Assembly: GCF_000002995.4 (NCBI RefSeq)
Contig: NW_025062475.1
Coordinates: forward strand, 4,378,528 to 4,442,527
Direction of reading: 5' to 3'
DNA length: 64,000 nt
Source: Brugia malayi
Taxonomy: Eukaryota; Nematoda; Chromadorea; Rhabditida; Onchocercidae
In this document: positions 37,241 to 50,921 of the stretch, one piece after another
How the letters are laid out: every line of letters starts with the position of its first letter
Position numbering within the stretch: the first letter of the stretch is position 1
Made by a program: the position numbers and the translations under genes
The notes under the pieces: model-generated
What the model saw: only the letters and a program-made list of their open reading frames with translations
Told to the model about the DNA's origin: nothing
Databases searched by the model: none

Positions 37241-39361
37241 ATTATTAAATGCTTTTAAACGATGAATTAAAAATTGTAATATCATTTAAGTCAACTTTTG
37301 ATGAGGATTAATTAATTAGGGGATGGCTATTTGTGATGTAAAAGCTAATTGTTTAAGTTTCATGAAAAAATATGAAATTGATAGGACGAGCTGTAATTAA
37401 TTTTAAATTATTTCTCAAAGTTTACATCCACAATTTATAAAATTAAGAAATATTTGCAAGAATTTTCTCATATAAAAATAAAGTAATTTTTCTCTTTTTT
37501 TTTTTTTTTTTTTTGTACAATTGAGTTTTTAACTTTGTTTTCTGCAAACCAAACTAGTTTTCAACATTTTTCAACAATTCCAGGATTGGATTCATATAAT
37601 CTTAAGTTCAGAGATATTTATTCAATATGTAAACGTAATTTTTATTATGCTAATAATAAACGGTCGTTTTTCATAAAGATAATATAACTCAAATGTCATT
37701 TTTTCAATTTCAACTAATTTCAATTTTAAATCCAAGCACTTCATCTATCATCGCTGCATTTTCTCTCTGACTGACTTAAAATAACTTTCTTTTCAAAAAC
37801 AACAAAATTTGTAGTATTAATATACCATATAGCTTTTTCACAGTTATTTTTCAAAGAATTTCTGTTAAACACCTCTGATTTTTAAATATTCATTTTCAGT
37901 GCTTTCAACACGGCTCATAACATAGCCTATTTTATTAATGGCGCTGATTAATTTGAAATAACTGCTGGAATACAAGAAAAATGCATAGTATCTTTTATCA
38001 GCATCATTTAATCGGACAATAATTTCGATCAATGGTTAAGGATCAATTGATTATGTCAAAATTTCCTTCATTATCCAGCCTCAGTTATAAAACTGAAGCA
38101 AACTGAGCCACTTTTGAACAGATGGGAAAAAAGCGCCATGAAATAAAAGCTCAATGAATATAATTGTGAAAACTAAAGATTGGCGCTATAAACTGATACA
38201 AGAAAAAATGGACATTTCGTATGAACTGGAATATCACTGCCTGCTCAAATGACTTGAGAGAAATAACATGCAAAACTGTTTGGAAACAACGATGAATTCG
38301 GGAAAAAAAATGAAAAATGAAGCTAGAAAATTCATAAATTAGCTCATTGACAAATTAATCAATTTTATTAAGCATGGAAAAGAGACCTATAAAGTGTGAC
38401 AATGACTAAATTTCAGCATAACTAGCAGTTTTAATCCGCTCAGCTTAAAAGGAAAAGTTGAATTGAACAAATAACAAGGAAATTCTAAATTTTTTAAAAT
38501 TCCGAACCATCTCAGAATTGTCTCTGTAATTCCGGACCATTTCTTTCCAACGTAGAATTCTGAATTGTCTCCATACAATGTATAATATACTTCTGCAGGA
38601 GACATATTTCCCAAAACAATTTTACTCATTTATGAATAAATAATAAATATAATACTTTTAGGTAAATAATGTTTTTCAAATATATGAACAACAAAGTATT
38701 CCTTTCATATCAATTTAAAAAAATTTTTTTTTGATTCTTTTTTAATAATTACTTTTAAGGATATTTAATTTTTTTTTGTGTTAATATTTTGAATCAAACT
38801 GGTCACATCAGTCTAATGACATTTCATCTGATTATTTTTATATACGAAATCACTCATAGATCAAATTAAAGCCTAAATTAACTTACAGTGTTATTTCATA
38901 AATATTATTGAACTTTTGCTAATCTATGCTTTTTTATGTTCTTAAGAGCATGATATTTCTTATGGAGCTAATGAAATTGTTGCTAGAGATGCTGGAATAG
39001 ATAGTATCAACGTAGGAAACAAATTAAAGTTGTAAAACATATTTAAATTTATGATATCAATTTTATTCAATCAATTTTATTAATTTAGTCTCTATTTAAT
39101 ATATGGAAATTTGTTGTGGTATATATAAATAAATGTGTGAAAATTTTTTCCAAAAATAATTTTACTTAATTTAAAGGATCAATAATAATAAGTACAATAC
39201 TTACAAATAATAAATATTTCATTTTTTTTTCACAAATAATTTCAAGTTACATCTATAACAAATTTCATCAGAAATATTGCCAAAAAAGTATTCCTAGATA
39301 TAATATTTTATACTTCGGGTTACCACTACTATTACTGCTACTGCTATTACTACTTGTCACA
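37241..39361. other. Downstream region with one candidate alternative exon
   Basis: Mostly AT-rich non-coding sequence between the convergent ten-cysteine gene and the GPCR gene. It includes the possible alternative exon 38947-39035. At about 38505-38580 there is a diverged repeat with two copies of TTCCG(A/G)ACCAT(C/T)TC and of GAATTGTCTC. The 80-codon - strand frame at 38387-38629 overlaps that repeat and has no recognisable content. Confidence 0.4.
38947..39035 (+). CDS. Candidate alternative last exon of the ten-cysteine protein gene
   Basis: An open stretch of 29 codons after TTCTTAAG with balanced amino-acid content, unusual for this AT-rich DNA, ending in TAA with an AATAAA about 95 bp on. 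It fits phase 1 from the donor GGTTAAA at 37238. The acceptor lacks the usual TTTCAG form. Confidence 0.35.
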
Positions 39362-41636
39362 TTATTCTTTATTTCTTAATAATTTAATTAGTGGCCTTAT
39401 TTTTTTAACGGCCCAATTGTCAACTATATTCAATGCTAGAAATAATGTTTTTATGATGTCACGTGCTCTCTTATTATAAATAAAATGAACAGTAGGTGTT
39501 ACGGAACAGATGAAAATAAAATAACAATTTATGAAAATTTTTGATGGTATGTTAGCCTTTTCGCCGAAAATTTTAATCAACATTGGTGATAAAAAGTTAA
39601 AAGTAATAATTCCAATTTCTAATATTCCACAGTTCCATGCAGCCTGAATTAGCATTGACCATTCGAAATGATGAATTTTTACTGCATTTGTTTTATGTCT
39701 GATGATGCATCTTTTCGCAATTCCTGAATATTTTTGGTAATTAATGATAGATTAAGTTATGATTAATGAAAAAAACTCAAAAAAAAATTGAGTAAATCAA
39801 CAAATTTTTATAACTGACTTTGAAATTGTCAATAAATTTTTTAATTATTTTTACTATATAAGGAAGAAATAATTTAGTATTACAAACTTTGAATTTGATT
39901 ATTATTTGTTGCAAAATGACGTTTGTGACGTATACTGCAGAATATCACAATATACATGATAAACATTGCACCAGGTATGAATAGTGCCCAAAGATATGTC
40001 ATCCTAAAGTATTAAGCAGTTAATCATTGTTTTAACATTTTAAAGTCAATTGAATTTTACTATGACAATGAACAAATGAAAAGACATTAGCTCCTATAAC
40101 AGGGAAATCTTTCATTAAATTAAATTTCTTAAACGATTAAAAATCATGAAATGAAAATTTGTAGTTTAGTTATTTAAAGCTTAAAAATAACATCATGTTA
40201 AAAATAAAGAAAAAATTAGAATTGAAAGGTGACCTAACCTCCACCAAATTTTGCTTATTACGTTTGACTGTAAACAATTCGTTTCCCAACTCAAATTCCA
40301 AACAAAGAAACTTCTGGTACAATAATAAAAATCGATAGATATGAACACTACAAATTAATATTTGATGTTAATAAAATGATCAAGAATTAAGAAATCCAGT
40401 GTGAATTACAAAATTTAGTGCCTAAGTAGAAATTCCGGGTGGGTTCCTTACTTTGAATATTTGTTAATGATATATAGTAAATCTTTTTTAAACAAATGCT
40501 AAATTATACCTAAAAAGTATCAATTATAGAAGATATTAATTAGAAATTATTGTTTGGAAAAAAAAAAATCATTTGGTTATTGCTTGAATGATATCAATAA
40601 TTCATACCTAAAAGTGACAACCATAGAAAAACGATTAAAGAATGTAGCTTTGCTGACTCAAAAAAATGATAATATTTTGGTGAAATTAGCGCCACAAAGC
40701 GATTTAGCGTCAACAGGAATGAAAAATGAAGAATGGAAAAAAATGAAAAAGTATCGAAAGTTGAGAATGCATGATTGATCCATGTTGTTTCGTTTGCTAA
40801 ATAAAACATAAGCAAATTAGTTATTCAAAAAATTTTTTTTTGCATGTTACAATGAAATTGTCACTTCTCACCTCAACATTCCTCAAAAAAGTTTGATATA
40901 ATGAAGTGTACATTCCTTAAAAGTGTTATAGAATGAATTCACTGAAATTTTCAATTCAAATTTTTGAATTGAATTTGCTATTAGAAAAATTTGATATAGG
41001 TTTAGATCATTTCGATTGTTACGTTCAATCTCTAGAAAAAGTTTAAGTGTTTGATATTCGAGAAAAATACAGAAAAGATTGCTATTGACTGTTAGTTATA
41101 AAATAGTGTCATTAAAGTATTTTATGATCAAAATAAAAAATCAAGCATATTTATCACATTTTGTTAACAATAATCTCATTTTTTTTTCTTTTTTTGCAGT
41201 ACCATGAGTTGAGAAGGAAAAAAATTTTTAATGGATTATTTCAATTAGTATTTAGCTAATACTAACAGCAAACAATAAAAAATGTAAATAAAAGTAACTT
41301 ACTATACGAATTATTTTTAGCATATAATAATTCAGGTAGTACAACAACTATTTGTGGGAGAAAAGCCATAAAATGAGAAATAATCAATTGTAAAGTGATA
41401 AGTATAAATTCCCGACCGTAATGACTGTCTTGTCGTTTACAGAATAATACGGTTGTCATCAGTGTATTGCTAATAATACCGTAAAGCAAGAAAAGTGTAA
41501 AAAGTAGAATGGCCAGGTATTTTATAGTTTTATGATTTTCATCTCTTATGTCAATCATATTGATCATTTCGCATTTTTGACAGAATAATGATAGTATTAG
41601 AAATAATACAGTAATATAGTAAGAATAAGTTAACAT
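39362..41636 (-). CDS. Serpentine receptor, class X (srx)-like GPCR; some junctions doubtful
   Basis: Chemosensory-type seven-transmembrane receptor. Blocks in transcript order: 41636-41303 (TM1-2; KYLAILLFTLFLLYGIISN with the G-x-x-x-N motif), 40796 to about 40608 (TM3; FSFLLTLNRFVALISP, the srx-type L-x-x-N-R-F motif), 40313 to about 40234 (NLSWETNCL extracellular loop), 40003-39888 (TM5; LFIPGAMFIMYIVIFC) and 39723-39362 (TM6-7; AAWNCGILE, FNFLSP, SVTPTVHFIYNKRAR). Exons 4 and 5 join in phase. The strong donors GTATGA (block 2) and GTTAGG (block 3) put the next blocks out of frame; the frame is kept only with weak GTCACT and GTCACC donors nearby. It is either a working gene with unusual donors or a recently decaying receptor. 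Confidence 0.7.
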
Positions 41637-43847
41637 TTTGTTAAACGTTAATCTTTACTTTTATTAAAACTTCAAATGAGTTGGAAAAGAAAGAAATTTA
41701 AATAGTTGAAATATTAGCTGTAAAATGCAGTGGACGATAGAAGTTTATTTTAAGAAATGTTAATAATTTAGCTGAAAAATAAGATTTTCTATGTCTTTTG
41801 CAACTGCTAATAGAAACTGCAAATAATAATATCCAATTATGGTCATTAATTTTCATCCATGTGACCAAATATTTGAATATTTGCTCATTTCTGTGCTTAA
41901 TGAAGTTAACTATAAAGTTAACTTTATTATTCAGCTAATTTAATTTGTATAGCAATTTATTTTTGTTACGTAAGTCATTCAAAACCAATCAGCTGATTAC
42001 AATAAATAAATTGAAAAAAATAAACCAAATAATAGATAAAAGAAAATAAATTTTTAAGCTTATAACTGTAAATTATTTTTCATTTAAGGTTTCTTGAAAT
42101 GCAGCATATTTTAGTTTTTTATAATTTATTATTACGATAATAGCTATTATTATTTAAAACCTTTATGCCATGATAATCAAATTTTGATATATATTTATCA
42201 GAAATGCTATGCAACTAGGATTAATCACAATTGAAAAGTGCAAAGTATGCGAATTTGTAAACTGTGATAATAGAGGAAAGATATTTTCTTGTAATTTATA
42301 AAGAAAATGGAAAAACAGAAAAAAGACAACTTTTTTTACTTATATTTTCCATTTCATCGTTTTATTCATTTATTTCAGAGTCAAGAAAGTAGTCAAGAGA
42401 TTACATATTTTTTAATATTTAAATTAAATTGAGTGCATTATTATTATTATTCACCAATATAGGTTTTTTTTTTTTTAAGATGAAAAACATTATAGTTCGA
42501 ATTTAGTTGATAGAATTAATTAAAATTCATTTCTAAATGTTAACCAGCAGAAATTATAAATTCACGTAATTATGAAATGTTGCTATTATTTGAAAATTAT
42601 ACAAACAATAAATGTTTTATTAATCATAACATCTGCAGTCATATGATTTCTCGATAATGGACACTCAAGATTAGCGATAACATCAGATCCTTCTAATCAC
42701 CTTTTTTGGCTCTTCAAACTTTTTCAGCTTCTGTTTCTTATCTTCTAGATAAGTTCAAGAAATAAACGATAACATATAATAGTAAAAGAAAAGAAAAAAA
42801 AAAACAGTACTAAATTAAACCAAAAAGCTGGCAAATTAAATTAAATTAAATCGAACTCATGCATTCATACGAAGAGTAGTCATGTCACATATCACAAATT
42901 TATTTTCAAGTAGAAAGGATAAATAGTTTGGAACAGAAATGAATATCATTTGAACATTAACTAATTTCATTCATTCTTTCACATCATTTAATGAAATGGA
43001 AAATTTTCTATTTATATCATCATTTCTCATAAACAATGACAGATGTCACTAATGGATTGGTTAGTTTTGTAAATAAAATGTTTTTGTCAAGTTTAATCAC
43101 AAATATTGAAATTTCAGACCAAAAAAAGAAGGAAAAGAAAAAGGTTCAATGAGATTCAAAAGAAAAAAGCAATAAATTTTTAACTTAATAAAAATTTCCT
43201 AAAAGAAATGCATTGATAAAGTTTATAGTAATCAAAGACGGTTGCTGTTATCATTGTTAAAATTGTGAAAAGATGGGATCTTTGTTAAATTAAATGGAGC
43301 ATGCATAGCGAGTAAGTTTTGCTGGGAAGATTGCAAAAAAAAAAATTAATCAATCAAAATTTTTTTAAAAAAAAAGCAAAAATAAAATTGTGGAAAAGGA
43401 AGAAAGTTATGAATTAGGAATTGTTCAAAATAAAAAAATTAAATTATCAGATTTTATAAATATGAATGAAATTTAAAAGTTATCTATAAAAGTTTTAAAA
43501 ATTAAAAATTTTGGAAATTTTAAGTTTTTATAAGTGTTTGTCTTCTCTGTGAGGCACAAATTTAAAAAATGATTTAAAAAATCACCTTTTTCTCTTAACT
43601 ATGTTATCTACAAGTAATACGTGACAGTCTCATGTTGATCTCATTATTAAATGATTGAATATTGACTTCTGGAATGCCAAATTTGTTTCTCGAATTTACA
43701 ATCATTATTCCATTATTTGACAGCTAACGTGATAGTAATATATGATTTTAAATAAATTTAAAATATACAATATACATATATACAATATACAAAATATACA
43801 ATTTTAAAATATATACATCCGACGAAAATCAATTTTATGTTTACAGA
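41637..43847. other. Divergent intergenic region, nothing coding seen
   Basis: Separates the GPCR (-) from the signal-peptide/TM gene (+). Very AT-rich, with homopolymer A and T runs; no supported element beyond being the probable promoter area for both genes. Confidence 0.5.
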
Positions 43848-46800
43848 ATGTGCCTAATAATTTTTGTAATCATTTCACTGATTATCGTAAAAGAATCATT
43901 TGCAGTGGTAAGAAATATTAATTTCCTTTTTTTAAAAAAAAAAAGTTTGTCATAAATCAAATTGCATGAAAATATCCTTTGAAATAATACTTGCGTGAAA
44001 TGCTAACGCGTTTTACACGTTTTAATTACAGTCTTTTTCTAAACACTGCAGTATATATGCCAGCTAATAAAATTGACTTTCGTTTAAACTATCATTTAAT
44101 TAATTTATTAATTACATTCAATAGATGAATTTAATGTAAATAATCTGAAATTATTTGAGAAATGATGAAAAGAAAAATGTGTTCATATTTTGATTAATTA
44201 AAATTGGAAATATTTTAAATTAAAACAAAAAAAAAAATTAATTGGTTTGAATAAAATTTCATATTTCGAGCATACACGAATATTTGTAGAAATATTCATC
44301 AAAACTGTTTAAAATATAAATAATTAACATTTTTAAACATTTCAAAAATAAAAATTGACTTGCTTCATCTAAAATTTTGCATGCATTTTCTTTTGCAGTT
44401 TAAATATTACAAGCAATTGTTGGGTATGCAAAATGAATTGCTACAGTTAAATTCGAATGTATTTTATAATATCGAAATTGAAATTTTCTATCCGTATGAT
44501 GCTAAACAGTGCAAGGGGTTTGAAATTTTGAGTTGAAAAGATTAAAATGAATAATTCAGATTTAATTTACAAGGTAATTTTGTTATCTGTCAAAAGTTTT
44601 CAACAATTATGGAAATATATCAAAATGTGAAATGGTAAAAATTTCATTCGCACAATGAATTATTAGCTTTGCAAAAAATTTTCTTTTTAAACCGCTTTTT
44701 GAGCTTATTAAATTAATTTATTTATGAATTGAATTAAGACTGTCAAATGAAATCATATCATAACTTGCCATTAATTGCTATAATTTATTTTGATATAATG
44801 TAAAAGATAAAGAATAATATTCATCGAATTACTATTTAGGCCTTTTATAGCGGTAATCAATCGAGAACGAAAATATTCGTACAAATTTAATTTAGATAAG
44901 AAAAGTGGTATATGGTGGGCAACATTCTATAATCAAAGTTTGTACTATTTAAAAATAATAGTATTAAATTAATAGGACATATTTAACTTATATATATTTT
45001 CTTAATAAAAAGTATATTTTATTTTAATGGATAAAAAAGTTTTAAATTAGTCTAAATTTTTGGTCAAAATGCTATTAATTTGTTAATATATCAAAAAACG
45101 ATATATTCATGATAATTATCATTTATTGAATATTAATTTTTTAGGCAAAAATTGATATATAATTTGAAAAAACGATAGTTTTTTTTCTCAAACTTAAAAT
45201 TTTCAGTTTTTTTTTATGTCATTTTCATCTTATTTTATTTGTTATAAAATTCAATAAAAATTATAGTAGAAGCAATTTAATCGATAGCATAATTTCAAAT
45301 TTAAAATTTACACTCTGCATTCAGACGAAAGTCGATATATTCTTGGCAATTATCAATATGGAAATCATTTTAAATGGTCATTTAGTATTAGTAATTGGAA
45401 GGTTGAAATTAAATGGAATGGTGGAGAAGTTAAATTTCCCAATTTTCATGGTATTATTGATATGTTTTAGAATGAATGATGAATTGAATGCTAATTTGCA
45501 TAGTTGATAAAGAAAAAGAAAAATGAGAGAGTTAAAAACAAATTTGGATATTTAATTTTTCAAAACATTAATAATATGATAAGCAAATTAATTAAGTAAA
45601 AAAAAAGACTGTTTGATGGACATCAAAATACATATATTTCTGATAATCGATTTGTAGATTACAAATTGTTCAGGTTATTGCAATCGATTATTATGATTAA
45701 ATAACTATAATAAGTGATCATGGATGGTTGATCATTGATGGGTAACTGCAGTAGATTATCATGATTGGATTATTTTACATGTCTTCTTCTTTGATGTCTT
45801 ATTACATGAACTGATAAATAGATAATAAATTGATACAAAGCATTCCAGAAAAACTAAACTTTTTGTTATTCAGATGACGAAGATCTTGCTTTAGTATTAA
45901 TTCAAGAAAGTTGTCAACCTGATCGAATAATAGTTAAGGAGTATTTGAGTAGTATGTCATTCGTTTTTTTAACTAAATTTTTAATTGATGGGCAATAATA
46001 ACATTGCTAAAATATCAAGGAGCAAAATGAGGAATAATTGTAAATTTGAAATTTATATATTTGTTTTTTTTTTTTTTTCTAGAAGAATCTGAAATGGGTG
46101 AAAAAGAAATTGAATATTTAACAAAACCGGAAGAAACAGTGATAAAAGCAATGTCCAATGAGACAATAACATTTGCTGAAAGTGTCAATGATACAATAAA
46201 ACAAATCGAAACCGTTGCAAAACACTGTATGTTATTAATTATGTTAGCAAAATTTATGACAAATACTCAAAAAGGGTACATTTCCTGAAAGGATCTCTGT
46301 TTCTGATTTTATGGATTAATGAAAGAGTAGTAATAATATAATTATCTTTGATTCTGTTATATTATTTTTCATTTTTTTCTACTTTATTATGAATAATTAA
46401 ATGAAATCATAGGGTTAAAATAAAATTTAACTTATTTATAATCATTTATATTAGGTGAAATGTTTTTAAAATTTCAGAAAAAAAGCACTATTTTTTAATT
46501 TTTTAATTAATAGCTTCTTGTATAGTTTCATTTAACATTTGAAAGAATAGTAATATAATTAGCAGTGATCTTTTTTTATTTTACTATTTCATTTTCATTT
46601 TTTACTTTTCTAATAACGAGTAGTGTCATGTATTATTTTATATATCTGAGTAATCTAATAAGGTATGAGTAAATATGCACTTTTAATTTATATATTTTAA
46701 AATTAACTTAACTTTTAATTGAAAAATGATATAGTGATAGTAATAAAAATGATGTCAAATGTATTTGATATGATAAGAGTAAATGTGCAGTTTTTAACTG

Positions 46801-48051
46801 AAATAAATTTCAAAATTAACTTTTAATCATTCAAAAATTTACTTTTTATGAATTAATAGATGATAATTGCAAGTTTATATTTTGCAGTGCTTTCTGACGA
46901 TGAGCAACAGCATATATTATTTAATATATTTAGTAAGGTATGAATAAATGTGCACTTTTAAATTATTAATTTTAAAATTAACTTTTAATTAGAAAATGAT
47001 ACAGTGATGGTAATAAAAAATGTTATATTGATCAATTTAGTCTGAATTTCCTACTGATAACTGATAATAGTTCATTGGTTGTTTATTTGCTTTAAGGTAG
47101 TTTAGACTGCAGCATGAAAATCGAAATTTCATACTTCAGATTGATGCAGTATTGATTCTGGGAGCGGTACTGGCAATTGTTGTTAGCTGCGTTATGGCTA
47201 TAATCGAAATTCGACACTACAAACTATATCAGTCAGCTAAAAGTAAACCTGTAAGATTGGTTTTAACCAAGGAATTCCTGGAGAAAATACGAATTGAGCA
47301 TTGCAATAGGATGAAATATGGTTTGTAATTTTTTAAATAAAATTATAAGCACATATTAACATTTAAATAGCTCTTGAATATTTGAAATATTTAAGATGAA
47401 AAATAGTTTTAAATTCAATTTGCTAACTTTAGCAATTCTTTGTATTATTGAATGAAATTGTAATTGTTTACAAAAAGAGGAAAAAAGGATCAATACTTTT
47501 GTATTTTATTTTAATTTTATTTAATTTATATTTTTTGTTTAATTTGAGTGAATCTATGTTTGTTTTTTCTTTTTTGATTCTGAATTAATCAAAACAGCCT
47601 ACTTGTATTCTTATAATTTTGCTATGGCTTAATTCGATAGTATAAAACGGTTGAGAAGAATGCATTTAGCAGATAAATATTAATTGATGGACTATTTGGC
47701 GCCGTATACTTTTCGGCAAATGATTAACAAAGCATTTAATGTGTAGAAATAGATTATATTTGAATTAGTTAGAATTAATAAAATCAATATTTACTTTATA
47801 AGTTATTAAAATTTTTAATGATATTAATTGAAATAAAATTTTCTCTTTTCATTAGTACTCTTATTTATAACCCTGTTCAATAGCCAAATAATTAAATTTG
47901 TATTCAACAATGATTTCTGTATTATTATTTTAAAGTTCATTTGAAATTTACTATGAATGTAAATTTTATTACAACATTTTATCATAATTGTGTAACTAAT
48001 TTCTAAGATTTTCTTTTTTTAGGCGAAAAAAAAGATCAAATGAAGAAATAA
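43848..48051 (+). CDS. Single-pass membrane protein with p24/TMED-like layout, nine exons, 300 aa
   Basis: Exons 43848-43907, 44399-44508, 44840-44937, 45325-45450, 45874-45951, 46083-46226, 46888-46937, 47113-47320 and 48023-48051; all phases agree over 903 nt. The start follows TTTACAG by one base, suggesting trans-splicing. It opens with a signal peptide (MCLIIFVIISLIIVKESFAV), then a beta-rich luminal region with YNIEIEIFYPYD, KSGIWWATFYN and NHFKWSFSISNWKVEIKW (about aa 45-130). A helical, coiled-coil-prone segment (TIKQIETVAKH, SDDEQQHILFNIFSKHENRN) leads into one membrane helix (AVLILGAVLAIVVSCVMAII) and a basic tail ending KKDQMKK. Signal, beta domain, coiled coil, TM and short tail in this order is the layout of p24/TMED cargo receptors, but the usual GOLD cysteine pair and a terminal KKXX signal are not obvious. 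The gene model is solid; the family call is a guess. Confidence 0.75.
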
Positions 48052-50921
48052 CAATGCATTTACTATTTAAAACATTTTGTGAAATAATTAAACAGTGTAT
48101 ATGAAATGCTTCAAAATATTATTTTATTCATTTTATCAAACAAAATTGAATAAATTTTTTGCTCAAAAAATAATTTATCCTTTTGAAGATTGAAACAATC
48201 CTTAGATAATTAAAAATTATATTAAATGGTTCTTATTCAAAATCGATTTAAATCTTTATCAACATTGACTTTCATTTCTAATTTGCTATTTAAATTGAGT
48301 ACAAATTTGAAATTCGTATTTTTACTTGTTAATATTTCAATCAATAATTCAATAATTATATTTGATAATTTGAATATTATTTTTTATTTTATAACAATAG
48401 ATTTGCACCACACAAAATAATGAACAAATATACTTTTTACAGTAATTACTCCAACATATATTGTAGCAATTATTAATATTATCATAATTACTACTTTATT
48501 AAATTTGGTTATATTTCTAAACAACAAAAAAATAAACACACATATATAATTTTGTTTAGCATTTTGATGGCATTTCACCTTCTTATAATTTATATTTTCT
48601 AAAATAATTGACCTAATTTAATTCAAGAAATATTAGAAACAATAATGAATGATATTATCTATAATATTGAATTAGTTTAAAGTTAAAGAAAGGAAAGAAT
48701 TCGTATTCTGCGACAATCGTGCGCTATTAAAATAATATTTTAAATAAAAAAATCTTTTATAACATTTAAAATAAATCGTAGATTAATGATTCATAAGAAA
48801 AAATACTTAAAAATAAAATAATGAAAGAGATTAATTAATAAATTTCATTAATACTTTCATCTCTGTTACTGAACTGAAATGTACCTTTCTACGGGAATAA
48901 AATATTGAATATAAAATTTGCAGCATATATCTTATTAATTTTTTTCATTTGATAGAATTTAATTTAAAAAAAAGCTGTCATCAATAGTCTATCTCTGATT
49001 AGAATTTCTGAAACAAATAATAATAATAAAAGTTTTTTTAATGATTAATAACAAGAAGATACAGAACATAAATTAATAATTATTAAAAATAATTACTTTT
49101 TTTAATTAAGAATTTTAAAAAAAGAAAAGAAAAAATTATGTCTTCCGATATAAAATTATTTGCAGAATTATTTATTTTTTTTTAGAATAATTGAAATTAT
49201 TCAATATTTGAAATAGTTGACAAAGGGAGTAATAGAAAGTCTCAACATGTACATTTAATGATTATCTTAGTTGATCAAAATGTTTTCTCACTTGTATGGA
49301 ATAATACGATTGATTACATGAAATGTTATAAAAGTAAAAGATTGAAGCATTATTTTTCTTTCTTACTAATTTTCATTTTTGAGAATTAATATTAATAGTT
49401 TAATGCTAACATTTTTTTTTATTATTAATTGGTAAATGAGAGAAGAAATATAAGTTAGATTTATAAATTAATTAAATAATATTCTAGGAGTGATGAAAGT
49501 TTCATATTGATCAATTGATACGTTTATTCGTTCTTATTCAATTTTTTTAATCCTTCATGAGTTTTTTCTTTTTTTTTTTTTTGAAATTTTGAGGGTAAAA
49601 ATTTGACCACCAAAATTTGATTAGTTCATTTGATGAGGATAAACTATCATTTTCAACATATGAATATCAATAATCAAAATGCTTTATTACATCGAAGTAA
49701 TATCAGTATGTCACTGTTTCAATAAATATTTATATAATACCTTTATACTTTGACCTTTTTGTTTACTGTGCGTATTATTTTAACGTCACCATATAATATT
49801 GTTGTGATAACAAATAAATCATTTCGAATTTTCTTTCCTTTTTTTCTTTTTAATTTTTTGCTTCTCTTGAAAAAAATTACCAATGATTCATATGAGAAGA
49901 ACTTTTAATACCAAAGGTTCAAAAGAAAAAAGAAATATAAAAGAAAAGAAAGTTATAATTACTGCCTAAATCTTAAAAAAAAAATTAACCCCAAATTGTA
50001 ACCAATATTATAAAATTACATTATTAATATACATAATTTAACAAAAAATATTGGTAATACATATTGTAAAAGTAATATTATAATTACTAGTATAATTATA
50101 ATTACTAGCATAGAAATTTACTTCAATCAACCATTCTATTCATATTATATGCTATCAGAGTCATTTATTTAAAAAAATGTCAAAGTTCACCAATTAAATT
50201 TTAAAATAATTTCAAATTTTTCACAAAGCAAAAATGAATCATAGATTGATCCATTCCTCAAAAAAAATGGGAACAATTTTAAAGTAACAGCAAAAACAAA
50301 TAATTGCATGCATAATTATATATAATCCATTTAAAATATTTTCCCCCATTTCGTAGTTTATTTTAAACTATCATTTCAACTGTTTTTAATGCACAATCTA
50401 TTCTTGCACGACTAATCGATCGGTTAACCATTAATTTCATCAAATATTTTCATCCTGTCACCATCACCATTAAATGATCAATGATGAATCTTCCTTATTT
50501 ACAATTATTCGTTACTTTTGAAATTCTTTCACCTTTCCTCTTCGTCACCATTCTACTCTTCCAACTCCTGTTTTCCTCTCTTTTCAATAAATATTTCTGG
50601 TTTACAAGTGAGCTTAGTTTAACGAATTTTTCATTATTTGCAAAAAAAAAATAATACAAATTCCAATAAAAAATTTTTTGTAACTCCTTAACATCAAATA
50701 GTATATCTTAACACTAATACTTATATTTTAATATTTCATGGCATAAAATTTGTTCATAATACTTTCATTTTCTATTAATTTGATTTTATAACACAATATC
50801 TTTCATCCATCCTTGTTTGAGGCTTCATAATAATAATAATAATAATATTAATCGCGGCAAGCCATTATAAGTTGGAAAAAATTAATTCCTTTGATTTATA
50901 TATTATTATTATTGTAGAAAG
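48052..50921. other. Intergenic, 2.9 kb, nothing coding seen
   Basis: AT-rich DNA with homopolymer runs. Open frames of 64 codons near 48226-48578 run on both strands and are Ile/Asn/Phe-rich, as expected by chance. It contains the upstream region of the first TTR gene, including an AAT run at about 50828-50847. Confidence 0.5.

Noticed and set aside
38387..38629. 80-codon - strand frame starting with ATG
   Set aside because: Overlaps an imperfect repeat, lies inside the possible intron of the ten-cysteine gene and matches no family; evidence too thin to call a gene.
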